Below, one piece after another: positions 56,456-64,000 of a stretch of DNA of 64,000 nucleotides; position 1 is the first letter of the stretch; every line of letters starts with the position of its first letter. The stretch is from NCBI GenBank assembly GCA_028282885.1, contig JANQGX010000015.1, positions 24,712 through 88,711 on the forward strand, read 5' to 3'. Made by a program: the position numbers and the translations under genes. Below the pieces are notes generated by a model. It did not search any database, was not told the origin of the DNA, and saw only the letters and a list, made by a program, of their open reading frames with translations. The stretch is from SAR324 cluster bacterium. GTDB lineage: Bacteria; SAR324; XYD2-FULL-50-16.

Positions 56456-57055
56456 ATGAAACTGATCACCCTCTCCTTTGTCCTAATCTACCCTGTTGCT
56501 TCAAATCTGTTTGCCGTCGATGAGGTTTTATTCTTCAGTGTGCAGGGATTGAAGTTGAATATGCACTTGGACGATGTCATTAAAACGTACCGAATTGATA
56601 ATGTGAAAAGCAGCAAAGATAAATACGGTCTTGTCCATGGTTACGAAATTATCAAGACCAAGGGTGATATGAAACTGGTGCTGAATTTCACTGGAAATAA
56701 AAGACTCTATCGCATTGATTTCAGCAATCAATACCCGACTTATAAGGAGAACTCCAGGGGGATTTATGACTTGTTGGAAAAGAAATATGGTGAGGCAGAC
56801 ATCTCCAATATGGATGAATCAACTGGAGACAGTCGCAATATCCGAGCCTGCTGGGGAATGACCTGCAGTAAATTCAGTCCAACGACACCTGCACTCAAAG
56901 CGAATATTGATTATTTTTCCGGTAAACTGAAACTAACCCTGGTTGATAACCGTATCTTTAACAAAGACTGGATGAAATATAAGAAGGTCTATAACGAACG
57001 AAAGTCCGGGAAAATTTCTTCACAAACTCCGATGGATAAAAATCCGAATTTCTGA
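56456..57055 (+). CDS. Exported protein of unknown function
   Basis: I do not recognise the family. From ATG 56456 the 199-residue protein begins with a good signal peptide (MKLITLSFVLIYPVASNLFA). Starting instead at the TTG at 56378, which has a better ribosome binding site (GGTGGAGG), would add 26 residues before the signal. The mature part contains a repeat-like LGLKLNM segment, a Tyr- and Lys-rich middle and two cysteines (ACWGMTCSKF) that may form a disulfide. It is likely periplasmic or on the outer membrane. It is 34 bases upstream of the next exported-protein gene, suggesting an operon. Confidence 0.65.
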   Translation: MKLITLSFVLIYPVASNLFAVDEVLFFSVQGLKLNMHLDDVIKTYRIDNVKSSKDKYGLVHGYEIIKTKGDMKLVLNFTGNKRLYRIDFSNQYPTYKENSRGIYDLLEKKYGEADISNMDESTGDSRNIRACWGMTCSKFSPTTPALKANIDYFSGKLKLTLVDNRIFNKDWMKYKKVYNERKSGKISSQTPMDKNPNF

Positions 57056-57089
57056 CTATCCCTGCTCGGGATACTCCACTGGATTTGAG

Positions 57090-57863
57090 ATGAGAAATCA
57101 CATGAAGCATAGTATTCTGTTCACCTTATTAATTCTGATCTTCTTTTCGTCTGATCTGATCCCGGCGGATAGGAAGGAGATAGTTGCCGACCGAAATGAG
57201 TTTGGTGGTGAGACCATAGAATACTCGAAGGATGACTTCTCGATTCAGACGATTTATCTGGATGCAGATGGCAACAAGGCCAAAGAAGAGATTATCTATA
57301 CCAGCGACTACCCGATTGACAATAATCTCACCAGAATGATCACCCACTTTTACTTTGGAAAAAAGGTCAAAGAAGAGTTGATATTCAATGCCAGCTTCTC
57401 CCGGAGAACGCTGATCAGGAAAACGGTTCACAACTACAATCGCAATACCGGGGAGTTGATTAACAGCGAGAACTATTTTGTCAAACCTTTTGAAGGATAC
57501 AATGTTATTTTCAGTAAAAACGGAAAAAAGAGCAAAATTGAATGGCACTATCCTGATACTACAGATGGTATTATAAAAAATGTCAATTTTCTTAATGAAG
57601 ATGAAAAAATCATCAGAACCGAATCCTATTTTGCGGAAAAAACTGCGAGGGAAAAGGGATATTATAAACGGGTATATTATTCCAATTACAACTTAAATCG
57701 ATACGTCAGAAAAAGCAGGCAGGAGTGGTATTTTACCAAAGAGTATGGGCAGCAAAACCAGGGGATACACAAAAAGGTGGAACTTTTTCACTACTCATTA
57801 GGGAAGCCGGTTAAAATTGAGACTGTATACTACGATCAAGATGGTCAATATCTTGGTAATTAG
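57090..57863 (+). CDS. Exported protein of unknown function with beta-repeat character
   Basis: This 257-residue protein has an N-terminal signal peptide (about MKHSILFTLLILIFFSSDLIPA); the ATG at 57102 is an alternative start with the same signal. The mature region repeatedly shows Tyr/Asp/Gly turns with charged strands (YLDADGNKAKEEIIY, YFGKKVKEELIF, NYNRNTGELINSENYF, YYDQDGQYLG), resembling MORN/YD-type beta-hairpin repeats without a firm family match. It has no lipobox. It is probably periplasmic or secreted. It is the second of three consecutive exported-protein genes on the plus strand. Confidence 0.68.
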   Translation: MRNHMKHSILFTLLILIFFSSDLIPADRKEIVADRNEFGGETIEYSKDDFSIQTIYLDADGNKAKEEIIYTSDYPIDNNLTRMITHFYFGKKVKEELIFNASFSRRTLIRKTVHNYNRNTGELINSENYFVKPFEGYNVIFSKNGKKSKIEWHYPDTTDGIIKNVNFLNEDEKIIRTESYFAEKTAREKGYYKRVYYSNYNLNRYVRKSRQEWYFTKEYGQQNQGIHKKVELFHYSLGKPVKIETVYYDQDGQYLGN

Positions 57864-57964
57864 CATACAATGCTGCTTCTGAATGGTATGTTTATTGTAT
57901 TTTTTATGTCAGATATTTTTGCTTTTTCCGAACGTCAAAAGCCAAGATCATTCCCATTGAAAAA

Positions 57965-58249
57965 ATGAAGACTTTAAGGATTCTACTCGTCACTTCGTTT
58001 GTTCTTTTTACCTTTTCCCCACTGCTGCTTGCAGCCGACAATACCACTGTCCGGGGATACAAGAAACCGGAGGTCTGTCTGAAATCCAACATTCGTTGTA
58101 TTCTGAAAAAACAGGCGGGTACTTACTATTGGTGTCTCAAATCAAATCAGCAACGAACACTGGATGCCAGGAGAACAACATCACCCATCAAGAAAACCAG
58201 GAATGAGATCCTGGGACATTGCGCCAAGATTATTCCGATTCGGGAGTAA
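57965..58249 (+). CDS. Small exported cysteine-containing protein
   Basis: This 94-residue protein has a clear signal peptide (MKTLRILLVTSFVLFTFSPL, cleavage near LLAADN). The mature part of about 70 residues contains four cysteines (PEVCLK, IRCIL, YWCLK, GHCAK), compatible with two disulfides, and is rich in Lys and Arg. No family is recognised. It is about 100 bases after the previous exported-protein gene and 53 before the radical SAM gene. Confidence 0.55.
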   Translation: MKTLRILLVTSFVLFTFSPLLLAADNTTVRGYKKPEVCLKSNIRCILKKQAGTYYWCLKSNQQRTLDARRTTSPIKKTRNEILGHCAKIIPIRE

Positions 58250-58302
58250 GATCTTGAAACCACGGCAGTCAGAGTTAGTATTGCCTGCCACCTAACGACC
58301 AT

Positions 58303-59394
58303 ATGCAATACCGTCCGGAAAAAATCCTCGTTGAAGAGCGAGCGCTGGAATACCGCTTCTGTAAAAAAATCCTGCAGCAGTACCGCCACATTCAGCCACA
58401 GATAATACGGGACAGCGACAAACCTGAAGAACAACTCGGTGATGAGTTGACCTTAACCCAGGGTAAAAGGATTCTCTACCTGAAAGAGTTCAGAGGGACG
58501 GCCTTCAAGCTCTGCCCCGGCTTTTCTGATGATGTCCTCTGTTGTAACTATTTTGTGATCGATCTGATAGAAAATTGTCCCCTGGAATGTAGTTATTGTA
58601 TTTTACAGGCTTTTCTCAACAACCCACTGATAACCTTCCACGTTAATGTGGAATCGATTGTCCGCGAGATGCGGGAATTGATAGAAACCTACCCCGAGCG
58701 GCCACTAAGGATAGGTACCGGTGAGCATTCTGACAGCCTGGTGCTGGATCACGTATTTCAGGTAAATCCGTACCTTATTGAAGCATTTGCCGGTTTAAAG
58801 AATGCCACATTGGAATTAAAAACCAAAACCGACTTTATTGCTCCTCTCAAAGGATTAAAACACAATAGCAGGACGGTGGTCTCCTGGTCTTTAAACCCTG
58901 AACAAATCATCCGGTCCAACGAACTCAAGACAGCTTCACTGGAAAATCGGTTGCGTGCGGCATCGGAACTGGTTTGCGAGGGGTATAAAGTGGGATTTCA
59001 TTTTGACCCGCTGATCCACTATCCCGGTTGGCAGGAAGGATATAGACAAACCATAGAAAAGTTGTTTTCAGTGGTCAGTCCAGACCGGATAGCTTGGATC
59101 AGTATGGGAACACTTCGCTATATTCCCAAGCTTAAACAAATTGCCGAGGAGCGGTTTCCTAAAACTGCCATTTTTGCCAATGAATTTATTCCTGCCGGAG
59201 ACGGCAAAATGAGGTACATCAAACCGATCAGGAGGGAGATGATGACGCTTGTGTCACAATGGATCAAGGAAAAGGCGCCCGAAGTTCCGCTCTATCTTTG
59301 CATGGAACCCAGACACACCTGGTCAAAACTGAACCTGCCCTGTCCGTCCTCTCCCCTGAACTTCGAGGAATACCTGTCAATAAATACAACCTGA
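58303..59394 (+). CDS. Spore photoproduct lyase-like radical SAM protein
   Basis: This 363-residue cytoplasmic protein is of the SplB family. It has the radical SAM cluster motif CX3CX2C as Cys92, Cys96 and Cys99 (NCPLECSYCILQ), SAM-binding RIGTGEHSDSLVLDH and a C-terminal WISMGTLRYIPKL with FIPAGDGKMRYIKP. Bacillus spore photoproduct lyase needs Cys141 as a hydrogen-atom donor. The aligned position here is Glu141 (TGEHSD), as in the family branch of non-sporulating bacteria. So a true spore-photoproduct repair role is unlikely, and the natural reaction of this branch is unknown. It is convergent with the pdxJ remnant, 33 bases away. Confidence 0.85.
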   Translation: MQYRPEKILVEERALEYRFCKKILQQYRHIQPQIIRDSDKPEEQLGDELTLTQGKRILYLKEFRGTAFKLCPGFSDDVLCCNYFVIDLIENCPLECSYCILQAFLNNPLITFHVNVESIVREMRELIETYPERPLRIGTGEHSDSLVLDHVFQVNPYLIEAFAGLKNATLELKTKTDFIAPLKGLKHNSRTVVSWSLNPEQIIRSNELKTASLENRLRAASELVCEGYKVGFHFDPLIHYPGWQEGYRQTIEKLFSVVSPDRIAWISMGTLRYIPKLKQIAEERFPKTAIFANEFIPAGDGKMRYIKPIRREMMTLVSQWIKEKAPEVPLYLCMEPRHTWSKLNLPCPSSPLNFEEYLSINTT

Positions 59395-59427
59395 AAAGTG
59401 ATCGCTTCGCGGATTATGGATTTGATT

Positions 59428-59748
59428 TCAGTAGATTAAATCGAGCATCTCCCTGACAGCCTGCTGTACTCCAACATAGACTGATCTGGCGATAATACTG
59501 TGTCCGATATCTAATTCTTCCCCATGAGGAAGGGAGGCAACGGGTTCAACATTGAATTAAGTTAGCCAGTGACCAGTATTGATCTGTAGGCCAATATGAT
59601 TACCATAAAAACAAGCAGCCTGTTCCAATCTCTCCAGTTGTTGTCGGGCTTCACTGTCAGTCTTGACATTAGTATATTCGCCTGCATGAAGCTCGATATC
59701 GTCTCTAACCGTGGCGACATGATCAACATTGACATGAAGAATTGGTAT
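59428..59748 (-). pseudogene. pdxJ: Remnant of pdxJ (pyridoxine 5'-phosphate synthase)
   Basis: Reading the minus strand from 59748 gives PILHVNVDHVATVRD, the usual PdxJ start, but with ATA where the ATG should be. It jumps directly to DIELHAGEYTN, which in intact PdxJ lies some 140 residues further on, so most of the barrel is deleted in frame. The sequence then follows the PdxJ C-terminus through GLQINTGHWLT, where a TAA stop (59554-59556) replaces the Tyr codon. It continues in the same frame through [37 protein letters not shown] to a TGA at 59428-59430. It starts 12 bases after ybbR, where pdxJ sits in many deltaproteobacteria. Three independent lesions make it non-functional. Confidence 0.88.
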
Positions 59749-59760
59749 TGCTATATCCTA

Positions 59761-60681
59761 TTACTCTATTTTCTGATTTTTGACCCAAATATCAATCGGA
59801 GGCCACATCTGTTGAATCTGAATCTCAACCGGTAGCCGGACAGTTGGGGCTTTTATCTTATAGTTTCCGGGTTTGTATCCCTCCAGATCAATAAATGCCT
59901 GTATATCCTGTTTTTTGAAATTCTCCATCAATGAGCGGGGACCCCTCACCAACATGTTGAATGAACGTGGATTGATTTTGGTAACATATTCATGGTTCAT
60001 GATTCCGATTGGGATATTGAGGAATCTCATATTAATCGGTTCACTACCGACAGTGATCTGGACGGTGTAATACTCGGGAGCAGGTTCGATTGCCGTCACT
60101 CCTTTGGGGAATATGATATGGGCCAGCATCTCAATATCGCTGTCTATTCCTTCGATATTGACAGCCTTGGTGTTGAGTTGCTCAATCTTGCTGAGCTCCG
60201 ATATCAATCCTTTTGTTCTGACCGACGGCGGGATCATGGTGATCTGTTCAAGTACATATCCCTGTGCGGGTTCTCCCAGAAATACCGGCTTGATAGTAAG
60301 TTCTTTTTCGATGATTTCTTCGAAGGAGAGGTTGACCAAGTTTGGTTCGATCTCCAGGATGCGGATGTTGTCCGGAGCAGATACGGCCTTTCTTGAAATT
60401 TCGTATTCCTTATCCCCCTGATGAGCTCCTTCCAGGTCAATAACCACCTGGAACATACTGGGGTGTACCTGGGCCAGCTCATTCTTGGCCAGCTCCACCG
60501 AAACGCTGATCGATTGCAGGGGGTCCGATACAATAGCCAATTCCTTGGGAAGATTGACATAAGAGACCGGGACAAAAAACTTCACTTCAGTCAGCTCTTT
60601 ATTGGGTGAAGGGGCAAAGGCCCAGATGGCAATGGCAAAACAGACGGATAACAGTTTTTGTATAGGGTTCTTGAGTTTCAT
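59761..60681 (-). CDS. YbbR-domain protein (CdaR-like)
   Basis: This roughly 306-residue protein starts at ATG 60681 (a TTG at 60684 is in frame). It has an N-terminal membrane anchor (about 11-23, LLSVCFAIAIWAF) and then about three to four YbbR beta-repeats that would face the periplasm. Repeat starts include VPVSYVNLPKELAIV, IKPVFLGEPAQGYV, IPIGIMNHEYV and LPVEIQIQQMWPP. In Firmicutes CdaR binds and controls the diadenylate cyclase CdaA. Here the gene follows cdaA by 9 bases, so the same partnership is expected. It ends 12 bases before the pdxJ remnant. Confidence 0.88.
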   Translation of the reverse strand: MKLKNPIQKLLSVCFAIAIWAFAPSPNKELTEVKFFVPVSYVNLPKELAIVSDPLQSISVSVELAKNELAQVHPSMFQVVIDLEGAHQGDKEYEISRKAVSAPDNIRILEIEPNLVNLSFEEIIEKELTIKPVFLGEPAQGYVLEQITMIPPSVRTKGLISELSKIEQLNTKAVNIEGIDSDIEMLAHIIFPKGVTAIEPAPEYYTVQITVGSEPINMRFLNIPIGIMNHEYVTKINPRSFNMLVRGPRSLMENFKKQDIQAFIDLEGYKPGNYKIKAPTVRLPVEIQIQQMWPPIDIWVKNQKIE

Positions 60682-60690
60682 CAACAGACT

Positions 60691-61479
60691 CTATTTGCGA
60701 ACATTAACGACTCTTTTCTTTAATAAAATCTCGCGCATTTTCTGATTCAAAGAGACATCCATCTCTTCCCGAAGCAACTCGCCATTGTGGGCGAGACTGA
60801 TTCTTCCGTTTTCCTCGCTGACAACAAGAATCACCGCATCCGTCTCTTCACTTAATCCCAATGCTGCCCTGTGACGGGTTCCCACTTTCTTTTGAAAGTC
60901 CAGTTTGCGGGAGATGGGCAAAATGCAACCTGCATATGCGATCTTTCCTTCGCGGCTGATGATGACAGCACCATCGTGCAATGGAGACTGGGTGTGAAAC
61001 AATGATACCAGCAATTGCTGGGAAAAATTGGCATCGATTTCAGTTGCCCCGGAATGATAGTCGCCCAGGCCCATTTCATTCTCAATAACGATAAGTGCAC
61101 CGACACCCATTTTTGAAAAGTGTTCACAGACCGAGTAGATCTTGTCGAGGATATGGACAGATTTCCTGGTTTTCAGGTCATAAAACACGGTCTTGGTTCC
61201 CATTTGGGCCAGGGCGTTTTTAATCTCTGATTGAAACAGGACGATAAAGACAATGACGATGGAATTGAAGACATTGTGCAACACCCAGGTTGTTCCCCTG
61301 AGGTTGAAGAGATCGACAAAGTAAAAGGCGATTCCGACCAGCAAAAAACCGATGAGTATCTGAATGGTTCTGGTTCCCCGGATCATTAACAGGATCTGGT
61401 AGATGACCACGCTGAGAATAGCGATATCGAAGAAATCCTGTAATCTGAAACTGGTTATAATATCTGATAAAAGAGACAT
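60691..61479 (-). CDS. cdaA: Diadenylate cyclase CdaA (c-di-AMP synthase)
   Basis: This 262-residue protein has three N-terminal membrane helices (about 15-80) and a cytoplasmic DAC domain (about 100-240). The catalytic motifs are intact: DGA in SPLHDGAVIIS (about 160-170) and RHR in GTRHRAALGLSEETDAVILVVSEE (about 196-219). It condenses two ATP to c-di-AMP, a second messenger for potassium and osmotic control and wall synthesis. The gene order folP-cdaA-ybbR is typical of deltaproteobacteria. A ClC transporter with a TrkA-C domain (25677) is a possible but unproven target. Confidence 0.94.
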   Translation of the reverse strand: MSLLSDIITSFRLQDFFDIAILSVVIYQILLMIRGTRTIQILIGFLLVGIAFYFVDLFNLRGTTWVLHNVFNSIVIVFIVLFQSEIKNALAQMGTKTVFYDLKTRKSVHILDKIYSVCEHFSKMGVGALIVIENEMGLGDYHSGATEIDANFSQQLLVSLFHTQSPLHDGAVIISREGKIAYAGCILPISRKLDFQKKVGTRHRAALGLSEETDAVILVVSEENGRISLAHNGELLREEMDVSLNQKMREILLKKRVVNVRK

Positions 61480-61712
61480 TCCTGGAGAGTGTAAATTAGT
61501 AAGCCATTATTATTTATAAATAGTCTATTTCGGATCCGAATCTGGAAATATTTGAGCTTCTTTTTGGCAATTCCAATATATGCAGATGATCCCTATGAGG
61601 TTTGCCTGTCAACTCGGTCATAGTTAGATTTTCATCCTCTTGCCAAGAAGATGTCAATCAGATTTTTCATGGACCTGTCTGGTTTTTCGGGTCTAATTCA
61701 GAGAGTTACACA

Positions 61713-62879
61713 TCATCCGGAATAGAGTTTTGCCATCTGAACCGCGTCCCGGGTAGCCTTCACTTCATGCACCCTGAAGACAGTGGCTCCATTAGACCAG
61801 CCCAGCACTTGCGTTGCAAGGGATCCGGGTAGTCTGTCACCGATATCCCGATTCAGTGCCTGCCCGATGAACGATTTGTTAGAAGTTCCCAGCAAAAGTA
61901 ACTGATCCAGGTTGAGAAACGCGGATAGAAATCGAAGTAGATGCAAGTTGTGGCTAAATTTTTTTCCAAAACCGATCCCGGGATCGATACAGAGTTTTTC
62001 CCGCGGAATGCCTGCTTCCCTGCAGATGTTTATTTTATCTTTTAAAAAGCCATACACTTCTGCCACTACATCCCGATATTCGGGATTTTGTTGCATCCGG
62101 TCCGGTGTTCCCCGGATGTGTATCAGGCAGTAGGAGGCGTTGTGCCGTTTAATCACGTCCGTCATCTGTTTCCCGCCGGACAAGCCTGATATATCATTGA
62201 TCATGTCAGCACCTGCTTTAAGCGCTTCTTCCGCAACTTCAGGTTTGACTGTATCAACGGACAATGGAATGTTAAATCTTTGGCGAATTTGCTTTATTGC
62301 CGGTAGTATCCTATTTATCTCTTCCTCGGCTGAGACGGATTTGGCGCCAGGTCTGCTGGATTCGCCACCGATATCGATGATATCCGCCCCTTCCTCGATC
62401 ATTTGTTGGGCAATTTCCGCATACTCATTTGAAGCTATATATTTTCCGCCGTCATAAAAAGAATCCGGTGTGATGTTGAGTATAGCCATCACCCTTGGTT
62501 GATCGGTCTTCCAAACCCGGTTCCTCACCCTGAACTCCGGTGAAGGTTTGTACCTGAGCGTTTCCGTTATCTTGGTATATAGTTTCTGACAGGACAGTCC
62601 GGATGAGACGGTAAGAAGTTCTCCCAAATCGAGGTGATTTGCTATTAATATGAGGCAGAATTTTTTGATATGATTGCGGATCAGGATACAGTTTTTAGGG
62701 AGTTGTTCTGATGCGCGGAGATAGCTCTCAGGTGGTTCCCGGTCACTATAATGAAAAAGCAGGGTAAGATCCTCATCGGTCACATTGACAGCGGATCTTC
62801 CAAAAACTGATTGGAGATAATCCTCGGCTACCGGTCCCGGCACCGAGGGAAGGCAGTAGGAAAATTCCTGATTAGACAT
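61713..62879 (-). CDS. folP: Dihydropteroate synthase
   Basis: This enzyme joins pABA to dihydropterin pyrophosphate in folate synthesis. The 388-residue protein has an N-terminal extension of about 125 residues before the TIM barrel. The barrel itself carries MAILNITPDSFYDGG (about 130-144), DIGGESSRPGAKSVSAEEE (about 165-183), SVDTVKPEVAEEALKAGADMINDISG, the late DPGIGFGKK (about 296-304) and LLGTSNKSFIG. The extension is seen in several deltaproteobacterial and clostridial FolPs and its role is unknown. The start at 62879 is immediately next to the ftsH stop, so the genes are translationally coupled. Confidence 0.94.
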   Translation of the reverse strand: MSNQEFSYCLPSVPGPVAEDYLQSVFGRSAVNVTDEDLTLLFHYSDREPPESYLRASEQLPKNCILIRNHIKKFCLILIANHLDLGELLTVSSGLSCQKLYTKITETLRYKPSPEFRVRNRVWKTDQPRVMAILNITPDSFYDGGKYIASNEYAEIAQQMIEEGADIIDIGGESSRPGAKSVSAEEEINRILPAIKQIRQRFNIPLSVDTVKPEVAEEALKAGADMINDISGLSGGKQMTDVIKRHNASYCLIHIRGTPDRMQQNPEYRDVVAEVYGFLKDKINICREAGIPREKLCIDPGIGFGKKFSHNLHLLRFLSAFLNLDQLLLLGTSNKSFIGQALNRDIGDRLPGSLATQVLGWSNGATVFRVHEVKATRDAVQMAKLYSG

Positions 62880-64000
62880 CTAGACGGGTTGGGGCTGAAC
62901 ACGGTTTTCATCGGATCCGTTAAGAAGTTCGAGTATTTCCTGTCCGGTGATCGTCTCCTGATCGATTAGCTTTTTTGCCACCTGATGCAGGATTTCCATA
63001 TTCTCTTTGAGCATCTTCATCGCGCCCTGGTAGGCGTTGTTCACAATTTTGCTCACTTCTTTGTCGATCTTATTGGCTAAAATCTGGCTGATATTCCTTT
63101 TCCGCATCAGATCTCTGCCTAAAAAAACCTCTTCCTGTGCGGCTGCCAGATGAATCGGGCCAATTTCCTCATTCATCCCCCAATTGCAGACAATCTTGTT
63201 TGCCAGTGAGGTTGATCGTTCCAGGTCGTTGCTGGCCCCGGTTGTAAAGTGATCGAATATCAATTCTTCCGCGGCTCTGCCGCCCATCATCATCATGAGC
63301 AGACCCTTCAGTTGAGACTCTTTTTGTGAATGCTTGTCTTCTTCGGGAAGCAGCATGGTTAATCCCAGTGCCCTGCCCCTCGGAATAATAGTAACCTTGT
63401 GAACCGGGTCCACTTCGTCCAACAATGCGGCAATAATCGCATGACCGGCTTCGTGATAGGCTGTGGTTTTCTTTTCATCCTCGGGAATGACCATGGACCG
63501 TCGTTCTTTACCCATCATTACCTTGTCCCTGGCCTCTTCAAAATCATCCATGCCGATGGTTTTCTTATTGTTTCTGGCAGCAATCAGGGCGCTTTCGTTG
63601 GCAAGGTTTGCCAGATCAGCACCCGTAAATCCGGGCGTTGCCTGTGCGAGTACCTTCAGATCAACATTCTCATTCAGTTTCAGTTCCTTGGTATGAATGG
63701 TGAGGATTTTCTGCCGACCATTTATATCAGGCTTGGGCACAACTACCTGGCGGTCGAACCTGCCCGGTCTGGTTAGAGCGGAATCCAGTACATCCGGTCT
63801 GTTAGTCGCTGCTATGACAATTACGCCTTCATTGCCGTCAAATCCGTCCAATTCCACCAAAAGCTGATTCAGTGTTTGTTCCCTCTCATCATTTCCGCCA
63901 CCCAGTCCTGCTCCCCGGTGCCGTCCAACAGCATCGATTTCATCAATAAAGATAATCCCCGGGGCATTTTCCCTGGCTTGTGCAAACAGGTCCCTGACCC
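62880..64000 (-). CDS. ftsH: ATP-dependent zinc metalloprotease FtsH, C-terminal part (continues off right edge)
   Basis: Only the last 373 or so residues are in the window; the first complete codon reads into [11 protein letters not shown], with no start. Walker [12 protein letters not shown] and the second region of homology [20 protein letters not shown] belong to the AAA+ domain. The zinc site HEAGH ([10 protein letters not shown]) and the following protease domain run to the end. FtsH is a membrane hexamer degrading membrane and short-lived cytoplasmic proteins such as LpxC and SecY. The Walker A and the membrane segments are outside the window. The order ftsH-folP is standard for deltaproteobacteria. 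Confidence 0.97.
   Translation of the reverse strand, partial: VRDLFAQARENAPGIIFIDEIDAVGRHRGAGLGGGNDEREQTLNQLLVELDGFDGNEGVIVIAATNRPDVLDSALTRPGRFDRQVVVPKPDINGRQKILTIHTKELKLNENVDLKVLAQATPGFTGADLANLANESALIAARNNKKTIGMDDFEEARDKVMMGKERRSMVIPEDEKKTTAYHEAGHAIIAALLDEVDPVHKVTIIPRGRALGLTMLLPEEDKHSQKESQLKGLLMMMMGGRAAEELIFDHFTTGASNDLERSTSLANKIVCNWGMNEEIGPIHLAAAQEEVFLGRDLMRKRNISQILANKIDKEVSKIVNNAYQGAMKMLKENMEILHQVAKKLIDQETITGQEILELLNGSDENRVQPQPV

Overview
The window reads as chromosomal core DNA of a diderm (Gram-negative) bacterium. It carries bamA, a lolCD-type lipoprotein export pair, an O-antigen-ligase-like protein, periplasmic signal peptides and one lipoprotein. Three things point to Proteobacteria in the broad sense: the gene order ftsH-folP-cdaA-ybbR-(pdxJ), ParC/ParE proteins of the proteobacterial type, and a full-length HrpA with a long C-terminal region. 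The parA-parB-bactofilin run and the NtrC-type and HD-GYP signalling genes fit a deltaproteobacterium-like or SAR324-like lineage. This placement is an inference from recognised proteins and gene order. An aldehyde:ferredoxin oxidoreductase suggests at least facultative anaerobiosis. No rRNA, tRNA, IS element, integrase or CRISPR array was seen.

Layout: 1-1002, start of an FGGY sugar kinase running off the left edge. 1340-6182 (minus), a gldA-gldF-gldG-DUF4340 ABC export operon. 6582-11277 (plus), lolC/E, lolD and bamA for the outer membrane, closed by a strong hairpin terminator. 11415-13871 (minus), sahH and ispH. 14485-24207 (plus), secA, an O-antigen ligase-like gene, gyrA, a TPR lipoprotein, parA, parB and bactofilin. 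24231-25151 (minus), a DHH phosphoesterase; 25677-27746 (plus), a ClC transporter.

27776-34065 (minus) is the most unusual metabolic block. A sphingosine-1-phosphate-lyase-like PLP enzyme, a double ACT protein, a PuuA-like glutamine synthetase homologue and a PuuD-like hydrolase are packed together, followed by a tungsten-type aldehyde oxidoreductase. Together they look like a gamma-glutamyl amine/aldehyde pathway not described by any one textbook route.

34302-45536 holds four proteins of unknown or poorly known role and then a signalling block. That block is a CheA-like kinase without CheW-type domain, an HD-GYP protein with a divergent active-site segment, a histidine-kinase-like protein lacking the phospho-accepting His, and an NtrC-family regulator. 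45838-54330 (minus) is parE-parC-hrpA. 54899-58249 holds a FecR-domain protein and three exported proteins of unknown function. 58303-59394 is a spore-photoproduct-lyase-like radical SAM gene.

59428-64000 (minus) is the end of ftsH, then folP, cdaA, ybbR and a broken pdxJ. The pdxJ remnant, not visible as an intact ORF, has an ATA at the start position, an internal deletion of most of the barrel and an in-frame stop.
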